Assembly (NCBI GenBank): GCA_011316305.1
Contig: SAUG01000126.1
Span: 113,799 to 177,798, forward strand
Reading direction: 5' to 3'
DNA: 64,000 nucleotides
Source: Rusavskia elegans
Lineage: Eukaryota > Ascomycota > Lecanoromycetes > Teloschistales > Teloschistaceae
Under the pieces are notes generated by a model. It was given only the letters and a program-made list of their open reading frames with translations, did not search any database and was not told the origin of the DNA. The position numbers and the translations under genes were made by a program. Positions within the stretch are counted from its first letter, which is position 1, and every line of letters begins with the position of its first letter. This document shows, in pieces, positions 1 through 13,813 of this stretch.

Positions 1-149
1 TTATCCGATCGATTAGATTAAAAAGAAATGGAGAGATCGGATAGCGCGTTATAAAAGCGATAAATAGAATATTTTTATTAAAGTCAAAATGGTTTAGTTT
101 AGCTATAGTAATATAGTCGACGTTTTCGAAAACAGATATAGTTATTATA
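1..149 (+). repeat. REP-A copy 1, left fragment, cut by the window edge
   Basis: This stretch matches 63775-63910 in the same orientation, apart from C-to-T and G-to-A changes. The same repeat resumes at 6839-6870 and again at 10849-11168, so this is one REP-A copy split by a copia insertion and a gypsy insertion. The intact copy at the right end of the window shows the unoccupied sequence at both insertion points. The family is unclassified. I orient it so that its A-rich end is 3'. Confidence 0.75.
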
Positions 150-370
150 TATAAGCCTGTATGGCGGGATTATTATAAGAGAGTTATCTGAATTTCTCTA
201 AAATAGTCGCTGAAATCACGTAACTTATCTATTTAGATATAATATCTACCCTATTAGGTTTAGCGTATTTTAGTAACGGCTGAATTCTATATAATTTAGT
301 AATTCTATAGATTTTATTTTTTTTATATTTTAATTAATATAATTATATATTTATATCTAATTATCCTATA
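150..370 (+). repeat. 5' LTR of the copia element at 150-6838
   Basis: It aligns end to end with the split 3' LTR, and the differences are nearly all transitions. It begins TATA, probably a RIP-mutated TG start, and ends CCTATA. It shares short blocks with the LTR of the copia element at 43574-49767, so the two families are related but distinct. Confidence 0.8.
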
Positions 371-3300
371 ATTATAAACCCGGATACTATAGATTAAAGC
401 GATATCTAGTAATTCTTACCGATATGTATTTATTACTTTAGAAAGAGTTATTTATCTAAGTAATAATAGAAGAATCTTTTATCGCGATATTTACTACTAG
501 TAGAAGAAAATTTTTACTATAGTTCTACTAGGAATAATTATATAAAGTAGTTAATTTACTAGAATTTTTACTAAGCGATTAAAAAGAAAAATAATTTATT
601 TTATAATTATAAACTTAAACTATATACTAGCGAATATAAAGGAAGATTTTATTACTAGATATTTCTTCTTTCAATATTATTTTAGCTCCTATCGAGCGTT
701 TAAATACCTTTCTATATTATCGGTATAGCGTTTAAATAATCTATTATCCTAGTTTAAACTAAGGATTAGAACCAGTAGATCGTAATTATTAAAGCTAAAG
801 TAGTTTAAATACGTATTTAAAACTATATCGATCTCTCTTAATTTAATAAGTTCTAATAAAGGTAAAAACTAATCTTTCTAGCGTATATTCCATTAATAGA
901 AATACCTCTAATAATTATAGTAATCTAGGAATAAATTAGCGTAGTATAAAAGGCTTATAAAAATACTAAATAGCGCTATAAATAATCCTATAATGGATAT
1001 AAAAAAGAATAGAAAGTAATTACTAGTATAATCGACTATATTTATGAAAACGTTATAATAGTGAATCTAATATTCTTTAGATTCGTTAAATTTTATTTAT
1101 AGGAACTGCTATAAATACTATAGTCTAGAATTATATCTACCGACTCCGCTAGTATTATAGAAATAGAGTAATAGTATTAAAAGCTATCTGTAGACTCTAT
1201 ATAAAACTAAAGTATTAAAATATAACTTAATAAATATTTATAGATATATCTTCAAACTAAGTATATTAGAGTATTAGAAGTTTAAAATGCTAGAAGAATA
1301 TTATAGGATTTTATCTTTATTATCTATAATCTAGCTTTTTTATTTTTATAGAATTACGAGTTTAAATTAGATTCTATTACGGATTATAAAAAGTAGTATT
1401 ATAAACTAATCGAGGAATTTTATAACTACGTTCGCCTATATAACTTTAAAGTTTCTAACGCCTATATTAAATTAAATACTATAGAGGATAATTATAGTAA
1501 TAATAATATAGATAAAGATAAAGGTAAAAAGAAAAATAAAAGGAAAAATAGAAATTCTTTATTTAAAAATAATAATAAGCCGCTAAAATATATCTATAGT
1601 CTAAAGTATTTTTTTAAAAAATACTACTATATCGTAGAATATTTCGAAAGAAATTATCTAAAGAAGCTAGCTAGTTTAAATTTAAAGTAGTAAAAATAAA
1701 GAAGGTTAAAAATAAAGTCGATAGTAATAAAGAAACACGGAAGAAGTAAAAATATTTTAATTAATATATTAAAAAAGAATATAAAAATAATAAAAAAGAC
1801 GATAAATTAGTATCTACTAGCGTTTCATTAGCTATATTTCTAGGAGCCCTCGTTACTAATTATTTTATTAATTTATTTTAGGTTTTTAATAGTAGTTTAG
1901 TAATTAATCTATATAATAACACTATAGCCTACCGCTTTATTTAAGATAGAAATTATACTAACGGTTAATATATTATTATAGGCGAAGGACCTATATCTAT
2001 TATAGTATAAAAAAGTATTATAGTTAATATTAACTCGTTAAATAGTAAATTACCGTTAAAACTCTCTAATATAAACTATATTTCTAACTTTATAACTAAT
2101 CTAATTTTAAAAAAATATATATAGAAAAAGAGTAACTTCTTTAAAAATTTTGGAGTTCTTTATATTAAATTTAATAGAAAGACTATTATTAAATATTAAA
2201 TAATTAATAAATTATCCAAACTAGAAGATAATATAAATAGATATAGAAATATTATTCTACCGTCTTTCGTTATAGCTAAATTAGATATAACTAAAAACTT
2301 GTACTAGCTTTTTATTTACGCCGTCGATAAAACTATCTAGTATCTATAATAAATAGCTAAAAGGATAGAAATTATAGATAAAACTAAAGTACTATTAACT
2401 AATAAATATTTAATATATACCGTATCTAAAGCCTACTAGATTATTTTAACCTTTTTATATAAGTTAAAAGACTCCGATAAACTTTTCTATCGTATTACCT
2501 ATAATTTAATTCTAATAGCTACCGGTTTAACCTATTATTACTAGATTTTATATCTTATATATACTAAAACGGATCTCTATATTATCGAAATCTATCGTTT
2601 TAAATTAGAAGCTATTAAGTTCCTTCGCCGCTTTTTTAAATTTATATAAATACGCTATAAAGCTATAATATTATTTATATAGTCGGATATAGAGTTAACT
2701 TTAAGTAAAAAATTCTTAAACTTTATTATAGAGCTAGGAATTATCTAGGAATCTGCTATTCTAGATATATAAACTTAGAATAGTTATTCGGAACGATAAG
2801 ACTATATTTTTATTATTAAAGTCCGAGTAATAATAAGCGGAGTAAATTTCCTATACTATTTTTAACTTTGGATTATTTTAGCCGCTATCTATATTATAAA
2901 TATTATATTATAAAAGAAGCTTATATAGAAAATACTATTCTAAATAGTTATAAAAACTATTCTATATCTAGGTTTCTTTCGAGTATACGGCTATAAAGTC
3001 TATATCTTAGATAAATAAATTCCGAAACTTTAAAAGCTATATTCTAGAATTTATATTAGATTTCTAATAGAATATAATAGTACGAATATCTACTTTATCT
3101 GGATTTTAAACTAGAAGAAAGTTATCCGTACTCGTAATATTATATTTATCGAGACCTTATTCTACTAATCTAGAAAAGTTAATTAAATTTAACTATAGAC
3201 AGAGCCGTTTCTATATAATATATTCGATATCCTATATATAGACTACTCTATTATTAAATTTATTAATAGTAAAAGCGATAAAGATAATACCTTTAAATAG

Positions 3301-5681
3301 ATCTAAACGAATCCGGATATATTTAAAAAATAAATTTTATCTTTAATATCTAATAATAAATGAAAAGATAAAAAGAACTAGCTTTTTCTATTACCTCCTA
3401 CTTTAGAGAGTAGGACGCCGCTATGGAATAGTTATAATAGCGGAGATTTAGCTAATAAATTATACTATAATCCTATTAACGAAGGTATTCCTTTTATAAA
3501 AATAATAGAATAGTTTAACGAGCTCGTTTAAATAGATATATAGTTATTTAATAGCAGATTTAAATTCGATAAAAATATATCTAGATTTTTTAAAAATAAT
3601 AAAGATTTTCTTCCGCCTACTTCTATATTTTTAGAACTAAAAAGAACTTATAGTCTAAATAAACTATATTATATTAAAGATAATATTATTTTTTTAGGCG
3701 TTATATACCGCCGAAAAAAAATAGATAAAATAAATAAAGCCGAAAAGATAGCTATTAAAAAGACTATAAAGAAATTAGAATAGAGCGAAGCCTATATAAC
3801 CTTTTTTTAATATACCGTTACCGGAATTTCTAGAGCTTTCTTTATAGTATTTACCGTCTATCTTCTAGCTTATATAATATATAAAGATAGCGTTCCAATA
3901 TTAGACTATTAGCCTTTTCTATTAGAAATACGATATTACTATAATCAACTACTATCGGAACCTCGTTTCTGGAATAATATATTAAAATATCCGCTTATAG
4001 AAAGATTTATAGAGGCCGTTTAAATCGAAATAAAAAAACTATAGAATAAGAATATCTAGAAAAAAGTAGTATTCGGTACTATAGTTTAATATAGTAAGAA
4101 GTCTATTCCTTTTATATAGATTTTTAAATATAAATTCGATGAACAAGATTATTTAACTAAATTAAAGATACGCCTTTATATTAGAAATAATTTCCAGAAT
4201 ACTAATATAGATATCTATACTATTATTCTAGCGATTTATTTCTTTTAGATATTTATAGCTATCTTTATATCCTTTAGACTCTAAATAAAATAATATAATA
4301 CGGTTAACGTCTTCTCTAATTACGAAATTAATAAATTTATTTATATTAAGCCTTTACTAGACTAGGAAAGGTTAAAGTCGATCTTTCTATAACTTTTTAA
4401 AATATTCTATAGCCTAAAGTAGTCGCCGGCGCTATAGTTTTACTATCTTTCGAATATTCTAATAGACCTAGGGCTTTTAATAGTACTAGAAACCGAATAT
4501 TTATTTATTTATAAATATATAATACTATTTTTTTCGTAGATAATATTTATACTATCTATAAGGATCGCTATATATAATATATTAAGGAATTCTAAATAAA
4601 ATTTTTTAAACGCTATAAAATAAAATACCTAGGCGAAATATCCTAGTTTTTAGGAATTCGTATTACTTATAATCGCGAAGCCTATAAACTATTATATATT
4701 AAAATTTTTATATCGATAAAATTATAAAGTATAATATTAATTTATTAAATAAAGCTTTTAAAACTCTATTTATTAGTTCTAAAACGTTTACTAAAAATAT
4801 AAATATAGCCGAACTCTAGTAAATTCTACTATACTAATAACTAGTCGGATTATTTAATTTTGTAGCCGTTATTACTCGCGCTAATATTAGTTATACCGCT
4901 TTAAAGCTTTTAGAATTTTTAATAAATTTATCGGAATATTATCAAAAATTAGTAATTAAAACTATATAGTATTTAAGATACTTTAGATTCTATTTAATTA
5001 TTTTTTAATATTTATATAATCGATCTATATATATTATATATTACTTTATCGGACGCTTTATTTACTAATAATCTATTAATTCGGCGAAGCTTATAGAGCT
5101 ACGCGTTTAAATTATTCGGCCGAATAATAGACTAGAAAATTTTAAAATAGAAATTAGTTATAACGAATTTAACTAAAGCCGAGCTTTTTATAACTATTAC
5201 TAGTAGGAAAGTTCTCCTTTAGTAGAATCGGTTCTTTAAAAAAATATTATTTAATTTAGGCTATAAACTATATATCTATATCGATAATATATAAATATTA
5301 TAAATATTTTAAAATATTAATTTATAGTTCGTAATAAAGTTTCGCTATATTAATATTTATTATTACTAGCTAAATTAGAAGGTTTATAATAGAAATTTAT
5401 CTATTAAATATATAGCCTCCGTAATAATTCTAGTAGATAGCTTTATAAAGAGTTTTCCGGTTTAACGTTATAAAAAATTTATAAATTTACTAGAATTTTA
5501 GAATTTACTTTTAAAAAAATACTATAATAGTAATTTTTTCGCCGCTGCTTCTAGCGCTTTAAACGTCGCTAATATATTAAAATCCGGTTGAACTAAAGAA
5601 AAGGATAAAGTTTATAATAATATATAGTAGCGAGGAATAGAATTAAGGTTAAAATTATAAATAATCGATTCTAAAAGGATA

Positions 5682-6838
5682 TAAAAGCCTATATAGCGGG
5701 ATTATTATAAGAGATTTATCTAAGTTTCTTTAAAATAGTTACTAAGATTATTTAATTAATTTGGTTTTGGTTTTAGTACCCGGTAAACCAGTGGTTCGGT
5801 AAGTAAATCAAGCGTTGGTATACCAGTATTAAATATACGATAGCAGAACTTATACCTAAATTTAGTTAACGTAAATAATAGTTCTTTCTATAGAATTTTA
5901 ATTTAAATTTACTTAATAATATAACGTATCCTTCTACCGATAACTTAACCAACGTAGAAATTTTTATAGATAAGTATACCTCGCAGTTATCGCTTCTTCT
6001 TCTTTTACTAATAATATAAGCCTAAAAGCCCTTACGTACGTATATACTCCCGCCAATAGCTATAGCTATAAGCTAAACCAGACGGTAGTATATCCGTAAT
6101 AACTATATCTACCTATACGGTCGTTAACTACCTCGTTATAGCTAGAGTAGTCTATTTTAACTTCGATAAAAATAGCTTTTTTACCGTCCTTAAAACGCGC
6201 TATCCGACCTCCTTACTCCCCTTTAGCCTAATCGACCGGGTAAAGCTTCTAGCTATAGTAGCTAGTATACTACCTGGTAACCCTCTTAAAACTAGGTAGA
6301 CTAAAGAATACCTTAATAGCTTAGCGGAGCGTTTAGGTACAGGTTATATAATAAATATAGCCGAGGCGACGGACGTAGATAATTACTTCGCAGTATAGTA
6401 GATAGATATAGCGGAAATATTAGAAGCTGATAATTATATATAACGTCGAGGAAGGACTGGATAGTAGAGGATTCGTAATCGAATGAAAAAGGAAATAGTT
6501 AAATAGAAGTAATTAACTGCGCTGTAAACCTTGCCTGACGAATATACCTTTGGCTGTAAAAATTTCTTTATATATAAAATACAACAATCGTTGCCGTATA
6601 TAACGTTAATAAAACATATATATATATATGAAAATTCAATATAACTCCAAATAAAAGCTTTCCAGGGGGGGTTACTAAAATTATATAATTTATCTACTTA
6701 GATATAATATCTACTTTATTAGATTCAGCGTATTTTAGTAACGGCTATATTTTTTTATTAAATTTAGTAATTCTATAGATTTTACTTTTCGTATATTTCA
6801 ATTAATGCGATTATATATTTATATCCAATCGTCCTATA
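5682..6838 (+). repeat. 3' LTR of the copia element, interrupted by REP-A
   Basis: The LTR halves are 5682-5750 and 6684-6838. The 12-bp sequence TTACTAAGATTA at 5739-5750 recurs as TTACTAAAATTA at 6672-6683 and is the target duplication of the inserted REP-A. Confidence 0.8.
5751..6671 (-). repeat. REP-A copy 2, complete, about 921 bp
   Basis: This is the only complete REP-A copy in the window. It is flanked by a 12-bp duplication, longer than the 5 bp of the LTR elements here. One end is a run of seven G. The other, read on the minus strand, is A-rich with repeated AAAACC units. A long, variable-size target duplication plus an A-rich end suggests a target-primed (non-LTR-like) retroposon, but I recognise no reverse transcriptase in it. 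Copies 1 and 3 lie in the opposite orientation. Confidence 0.65.
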
Positions 6839-6870
6839 TTATAGATATACTACCGTCTGGTTTAACTGCG

Positions 6871-9800
6871 TATAACGTCCCTGTACGTTAAAGGGCGTTA
6901 CGTTCGAGCTTAGCTACAGCCGTAGACGTAGTCCGAGCTACTAAATAGTAAGAGAATTCTAGTATAGATTATTATAACTAATCCTGCGTAGCCGCGAAAA
7001 TATAGTTATAATATTATAAGGCGTCTATATTATAGAAATAATTAAAAAAAGAATAGTAGAAACGTATTTAATAATTATATTAACGACTAATAAAAGAAGC
7101 AATTTAATAGAAGTAAAAAGTAATATATATAATAAAAATAGCCGATAGTATCGATAGATAGCCGTCTACTAAGAATTTCTATTATAAAAGTCGGCTATAG
7201 TAGCTATAGACAGCTATAGATAATTAGATTCGTTAATTTAACTAATTTTCTAGCGCGCTTCTATAGAGTTATAGATATAATACAGCCCTTTTTATAGCGT
7301 TCTTCTAAACTTCTTTAAAATTCTTTAAATTTTTCTAAAATATTTTCTAGATTTCTATATATTTTCTTTATCGGAAATCTCTTTCTATTTAACTAAAAAC
7401 TCGTCTATTTCTTTTTTTTTTCTATAATTTTTTTAACTTTATATTTTTCCTTTTTCTAATAGTATTAATCTTTTACTAATAGTATTTTATCCGGTATTTT
7501 TTTAAGAAATCCTATATAGAATTTTAAGAAAATTTCTATTACCGGAAGGTTTAGATATACTATTATTCCTCTAATATTTTAAATTTTAAAAGTTCTAATA
7601 TATAATCTATCTAATTTTCTATTAAAATTTTTCATCGATAGAAATATTTTATCTTCTTTTTTAATATTATAGTTTTTTTTTTAATTTATCTATTTTCTAT
7701 TTTTTTTTATTTTTAGTATTCTAAATTTTTATTTTAGTTTTATTCTAGTTTTCTTTTATTTTATTAACGAATATTTACGCCGCTAAATTATTTATTTTAG
7801 CGACTATCTTTTATTTTAGCTTTCTACTATATAGAAGTTTATCTAGAATTATTTTAATATCTTTATTATATAAAGAATTAATTACTATCTAAACTATCGA
7901 GAAGAAATAGATTTAATCTTCTCTTTTTTTAAAATAGTATATTTATAGATATAATTCCAGTATTTAGTTTATTTTTTCCGTCTATCCATCGATTTATAGA
8001 TAAAATAATATTAATATTATTTATTTAGTTCCGACTATCTATATTAATTCTTTTATAAAGTTAGAAACGAATAGTTTATTCTAATCAGATATAATTTTTT
8101 CTGCGATACTATTTTTATAAAAAACTATTTATAATAATAAAAATAAAAGCTATTCTGCTATTATTATTATATTATAAGGTATAAATCTTATATACTTCGT
8201 AAATATATCTATATTTATTATTATTATATTATATAATATTTATATATACGGATTAATAGACTCCGGTAGCTCTATAATAAAGTCTAATACGATCTATTAA
8301 TAAAGCTGTTCCGGTATTTATATAGGCTGGAATTTATTAATAGGTCTTTATCTACTTTTTTTTAATATTAAATACTCGAGGCAGTTTTTAATATATTTTT
8401 TAATATATTTTTAAAATATTAGTATATTAGTTTTCTCCTAAATCCTTTTTAGTATTTTAGTTATGTTTTTTTCTAATATCTAGTTATTTTAGGATTATAT
8501 ATTTATTAGATAATATTTTTTATTTCTTCCGATATTTCCGCTTTTTCTAATACTTTTCTATTTTTTTTTAATAAAGGTCTATTTATTTTTTCTATAGCTT
8601 TATAGTCTATTCTACGATTTAAAATAATTATAACCGTATTATTTGTACCTTTAATATATCGTATTTCGAAATAATAATAAATAATTTCTTCTAACTATTT
8701 TATTTATTTTTAGGTTAAGTTTTTTATCGAATAAAAGTAATAAAAGATTCTTATAGTCGATATAGATTATTATCTTTTTCGATATTCTAGTTATATATAT
8801 TTTTTAATATACTAGATTTCTTATAATAGCTAGTATTTTTTTATCTATTATTATATAATTTACTTTCGCTAGTATTAATTTCCTCGAATAATATTCTAAT
8901 AGTTTACTTTTTATATTATATAGAAATCTAGAACTCTATTCGATTTATCTATATATAATATAATTTACTTTTCTAAATCGAATATATCTAAAGTTTCTTT
9001 ATTTATAAAACTTTATTTAGGATTCTTAAATACTTTAGTTTCTATTTATATCTACTAGAATATTTTATTATTATATAGAAAGTTTATTAAAGGAACCGTC
9101 TTTTTTATATATTTTTCTATTATATTTTAATAGAATTCTATAAAATCTAGAAAACTTTAAATATTCTTTTTATTTTTTAAAACTATCTATTTTTTTTTAT
9201 CGCTTAGAGTTTATTAGTTTCTATAGTAATACTTTTCGGTCTAATTATATATTCTAGAAATATAACCTTTATTTTAAAAAATTCTAATTTCTTTTTTTTA
9301 ACTCTAAAGTTATTATTTTATAATCTCTATAAAATTTTATAAATATATTAATTATATTCTTTTTTTATTTCGGAAAATATTAGTACGTCGTCTATATAAA
9401 CTAAAATAAAAATATCTAAATAATCGTATAATATTTTATTAACTACTTTTTATAGAGTCGTAGGAGTATTTATTATTCTAAAAAGTATTACTAAATTTTC
9501 AAATAGTCTATATTTTATTCGGAATATAGTTTTCTATTTATTTCTTTTTTTAATTTTTAGTAAATTAAAGACGTTTTTTAGATCGAATTTTATAAACTAT
9601 TTAGCTCTTTTAATTCGACTTTTTAAATCTACTAGAAAAGATAGTAGATATTTATCTTTCTATATTATAGTATTAAATCGCCTAAAGTCGATATAGAATC
9701 TAAAATTTTTATTTTTTTTCGGAATAAATGTTATCGGTTATTCTATTTTTAATTTAGAATAGTATATATATTTTCGTTAAAAATTATAATTAATATACTA

Positions 9801-10848
9801 TTAAAATACTTTCGATTATTTATTATTTAGTCTATAGATTAGTTTAGCATTTAATCTTTCGAAATCTATAATAATAATTTAATAATCTTTTTAAATATAA
9901 ATCAGTAAAGATAGTTTTCTTTTCGGTTTTTTTAATACGTTCTGGAATTCTTTAAATAATTATAGAATTTTATCTATAGTAGTTAATTCTTTTTTAATCT
10001 ACTATTTTCGAGTAAAAATATTATATATCTTTCTTATTTTAGCTAGCCTCTTAGATATATTAAGTAGATAATTTTCTATTTTTATTTATATTATTTTTTA
10101 AACGATTTTCGGATTCTATAATATAAACTATAGAATATCTAATTATATAACCCTTTATAATTTTATAATATCGAAAATAATCTTTTTTTTATATTTATTA
10201 TTTCGTATCTAAAGAGGTTTAGTTTAATATTTAATTTTAACGAATTTTATTTGATTAATAGTTTCTATAAAATAGGATTTCGTTTTTCTAGTTAAAAAGA
10301 TATAAAACCTCTTGATATATTTTTTTAATATAATATTCTAAGTAGCTTTTAAATTAATTAAAACTTCTATATATTATCTATATAATATTAGCTAGATAAA
10401 AATCCGATTTTTATCTATTTTCCGGAATTATTAAAATATAACGTCTCTATATATTATAGGATATTATACTTAAATCTAACTATAATCGTAGATATAGTCC
10501 GAGCTATTAAATAGTAAAGGAATTCTAATATAGGTTATTATAACTAATTCCGTATAGCCGCGAAAGTACGGTTATAATATTATAAAATATCTATTTTACG
10601 AAAGTAATTATAAAAAGAATAATAGAAATATATTTAATAATTATATTAATAACTAATGAAAAAAGCTATCTAATAGAAATAAAGAGCGATATATATAGTA
10701 AAAATAGTTAATAGTATCGACAGGTAGCTGTCCGCTAAAAGTTTCTATTATAAAGGTCGGCTATAGCGGCTATAGACGGCTATAGATAATTAGATTCGTT
10801 TATTCGGCCAATTTTCTAGCGCGCCTCTATAGAGTCGTGGACGTAACA
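6871..10848 (-). mobile_element. Ty3/gypsy element, family A, copy 1, RIP-degraded
   Basis: The LTRs are 6871-7282 and 10437-10848 (412 bp each). Flanks are CTGCG at 6866-6870 and TTGCG at 10849-10853, a 5-bp duplication differing by one RIP-type transition. It matches the element at 38830-42796 in reverse orientation throughout. It lies in REP-A, at the site seen uninterrupted near 63940-63950. The interior is only about 3.15 kb, too short for a full gag-pol, and no gag is visible. Confidence 0.82.
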
Positions 10849-11168
10849 TTGCGGTATAACTATTACGAGAATATATTCGTACGTAAAAGGTCTTAGATTT
10901 ATATTACAAGTAAAAGAAAAAAAAGCGATACCTGCGAGGTATATTTATATATAAAAACTATACGTTAGTTAAATCATCGATAAAAGAATACGTTATATTA
11001 TTAAATAAATTGAAATTAAAATTTAAGAAAATAGTTATTTATATTTATTAAATTAGATTAATGATTCTACTATCGTATAATCGATACTGATATACTATCG
11101 TTCAATTTATTCATCGAACTATAGATTTATCGAATACTAAAACCAAAACTATATTAATTAAAAAAAAT
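10849..11168 (+). repeat. REP-A copy 1, right fragment and A-rich end
   Basis: It continues REP-A beyond the gypsy insertion. Its reverse complement aligns with 5751-6010 of the complete copy and ends in the A-rich segment with AAAACC-like units. Confidence 0.7.
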
Positions 11169-12146
11169 TTAATAATTATAATCCTTGTACCGTAAACTTA
11201 TCGGCTATTTATCGGAGACATTTTCTCTTTTTACGAAAGTTAACTTCTAATTTTAGCTTTATTTTCGATTCTATATACGCGTTGTATTTTCGGGACGTAA
11301 CAATCTTTCGCAACAATACTAGTCTCGTAATCATTTGCTATCTACTACGAACTTTACAGGCCTATAAAACTATTACTACCACCTTTTTCTAAAATTCTAA
11401 AGAATATATCTTGAAAAAAATTAATTAGATCTGTATCTTTACCACTAAACATTTTACGATATAATTATTATAGATTTAAAGAAATGAATAGAATTAATAG
11501 ACGAGAGAAAGCTTTTAGATATATAACTTCTACGGCTTTACAGTAAAGTTTATAATCGAAAAAAACTATAATATTAGTAAAAAGTATTATTATATAATTT
11601 AATATAATATCGTAAACGATAAACGCGTTATATTAGTTTCGAAAATATAATTAGGATATACAGAAACGATATTCGCCGTCTAGTCGCTATAACGTCGCTA
11701 GTATTTCGGATTTAATTTTTTTCCGCTTTTTTCTTTTCGTTATTACTAGGTTATATTGTAATTTCTCTATCATTTAAATTAAATCTATAGTATATTCTTT
11801 ATCCAGTCTATAATTATACTTCATTTTAAAATTACTACTATTTTTAAAGTTTCAATTTATTAATTTAAACGTTTTTAATCCGCTATATATTATTAAAAAT
11901 ATAACTATATTAATACCGAAGAATGGAATCTATAGTAATTATAGATATAGATAAATCTTTTAAACAAACCGACTTTAAACTAATACTAAAATAGCCGAAA
12001 TAAATAATATATCTTAAAACCCGTAAATTATAAACTTTATAAAACAGCCTAATAGTCCGTCTATTCTATCGACGCTCGCTAAAAAACTCCGGTTTATTTT
12101 TTTACTATCTAAAAAAGCTAATCGGTATATTATAGTTATTTTTGTA
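11169..12146. other. Gene-free RIP-mutated stretch
   Basis: There is no open frame. Most of it is AT-rich with CA and TG depleted. A short pocket near 11300-11400 is less mutated and still contains CA and TG. I see no LTR pair or recognisable coding remnant. Confidence 0.5.
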
Positions 12147-12150
12147 CTAG

Positions 12151-12365
12151 TGTAGTGGTCAGGGTTCTGAATCACACGAACGGTTTAAGGGGTTATAGAA
12201 TGTATATCTGGATTGTACAGTTGTGTACGAATTCGAATACTAACTGATCCGGTCGCTAATCGCAAGAGCGGGTATAGAAGCGGGTATAGGCCTAGCGTGA
12301 AGATGCTTGTATATATAAATGCCTCACTTTTCTATAGTTATAGGAAATCAGTTTGGAATTCTACA
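12151..12365 (+). mobile_element. Probable solo LTR, weakly RIP-mutated
   Basis: It begins TGTAGTGG and ends TTCTACA, giving perfect TGTAG/CTACA ends, with CTAG on both sides (12147-12150 and 12366-12369). A TATA-like ATATATAAATGCC lies about 55 bp from the right end. CA and TG are frequent, unlike its surroundings, so it probably inserted after most of the local mutation. No partner LTR was seen in the window. It could instead be the 5' LTR of the gag remnant that follows. Confidence 0.55.
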
Positions 12366-12369
12366 CTAG

Positions 12370-13808
12370 TATATTAGATGATTATATTATTTCCGCCAGT
12401 TCAATCTATTAATAATATCTATATAATAGTTAATTAAACTGCAGTTCGGAACGGATTGTCGTTCGGATCGGATTAAAGATTTTTTGAAAAATATCATTCG
12501 TATTTTAAATAGTTTTATTTATTTTCTATTGTATCTAACGTCTAGATATTAAAAGTTTAGCGTTTTTAGATAAAATATCTTTTTAGATTTTTATCCGTAG
12601 TCAATAATATTAAATATTGCTTTATTTAGTAAAAATCGAAATCGTTAAAATTTTCTCTATATTTTCGTTCGGGGAATCCGTTCCGACATGTAAGTTAAAC
12701 GGATAATCTAATAAAAATATATTTTTAAAAATCTTTTCAGATTAACTATCTAATAAAATTAATATTTCAAATGAATCGAATAGTTGTGATAATAGTAATA
12801 ATTCTAAAAATGATAAAAAAAAACTTTGAAATTTAGATTTTTAGTGATAAGTAAAAAAGAAAGTTGTTTTTAAAAATGTATTATAAAATAAAAGCTTTCT
12901 ATACAATAGATTCAAATTATATTTTAGATACCGATTAATACTATTTTAATCTAGCTATTAGATATTTACGACTTCTATAAACTTCTTTAAAATTTAAATT
13001 TAAAGATTCCGAAAAATACGGCGATAAAATAACTTTTAAAAAATATTATAAATAGATAGATTTTTATAGAAATTAGTTTATAAAATTCAATATTAATCTA
13101 TTTATATATGTTAAATCCGGCATTTTTAGAATTTTATTAAAAATTAGCAATTAAATTATTAGTTCGAACGTAAAGAAGATTTGAGTAATAAAAATACTTT
13201 AATTAATAAATTATAAATTTCTTTTATAGATTTTCTTTTAAATTTTACTACCGATTATAAACTTTATTCTTTAGATACTATAATATAAAATCTTTATAAT
13301 ATATAGAATAAAGATAAAAATATTTGAAAAATTATAATTTTGTTATATTTTTAATAGTTTTATTATTTTTTTTATCGGAAAACTAATATTCGATTTTTTT
13401 TTCAATTTTTATCCGGGTTTATAATATATCGTATAAATCTAAAAAATAAAATTGAAAGGTTCGGCTATGATAAATAGATAGTTTAGATTATATAATAGAA
13501 AATCATAGATAAAATAACGCCGAATTAATAGTAGAAATCTTTTATTAAAAAATCTAATCCGCTTCTATATAGTAAAAGAAATTCTCGGAACTTTAAAATC
13601 CGAAATTAAAAAAGCCGATTAAAAAATAATCGAAATAATATCAATAAAAAAATACTTTTAATAGTAATAATAATAATACCGGAAAATATAAATAGAATAA
13701 TAAAACTAGAATATATTTTAAATATAATTATATAGATATTAGTCTGAAAGTTATTTGCTTCGATTATAGAAAATATTTTATAACTAAAAATCCTCGGAAA
13801 AACTTTAG
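12370..13808 (+). mobile_element. Remnant of a gypsy-type gag region
   Basis: All frames are broken. Near 13755-13785 a degenerate CCHC zinc knuckle is recognisable (C-F-D-Y-R-K-Y-F, where C-F-x-C-G-K-x-G-H is expected and TGY-to-TAY changes explain the losses). The remnant is cut off by the gypsy element starting at 13814, and no continuation is seen beyond 20322. Confidence 0.5.
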
Positions 13809-13813
13809 CTAAA

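Larger units (their letters stand above)
150..6838 (+). mobile_element. Ty1/copia LTR retrotransposon, RIP-degraded, with a nested REP-A
   Basis: The LTRs are at 150-370 (221 bp) and 5682-6838 (224 bp once the nested repeat is removed). The element is flanked by TTATA at 145-149 and at 6839-6843, a clean 5-bp target duplication. The uninterrupted site is visible in the REP-A copy near 63920. Between the LTRs all frames are broken by stops, but a copia reverse transcriptase can be read on the plus strand near 4110-4700. It includes a block resembling the conserved W-V-F-K-x-K-x-D segment near 4110 and a degenerate F-V-D-D box near 4525. RNase H remnants follow near 5000-5550. It is inactive and heavily RIP-mutated. 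Confidence 0.85.
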
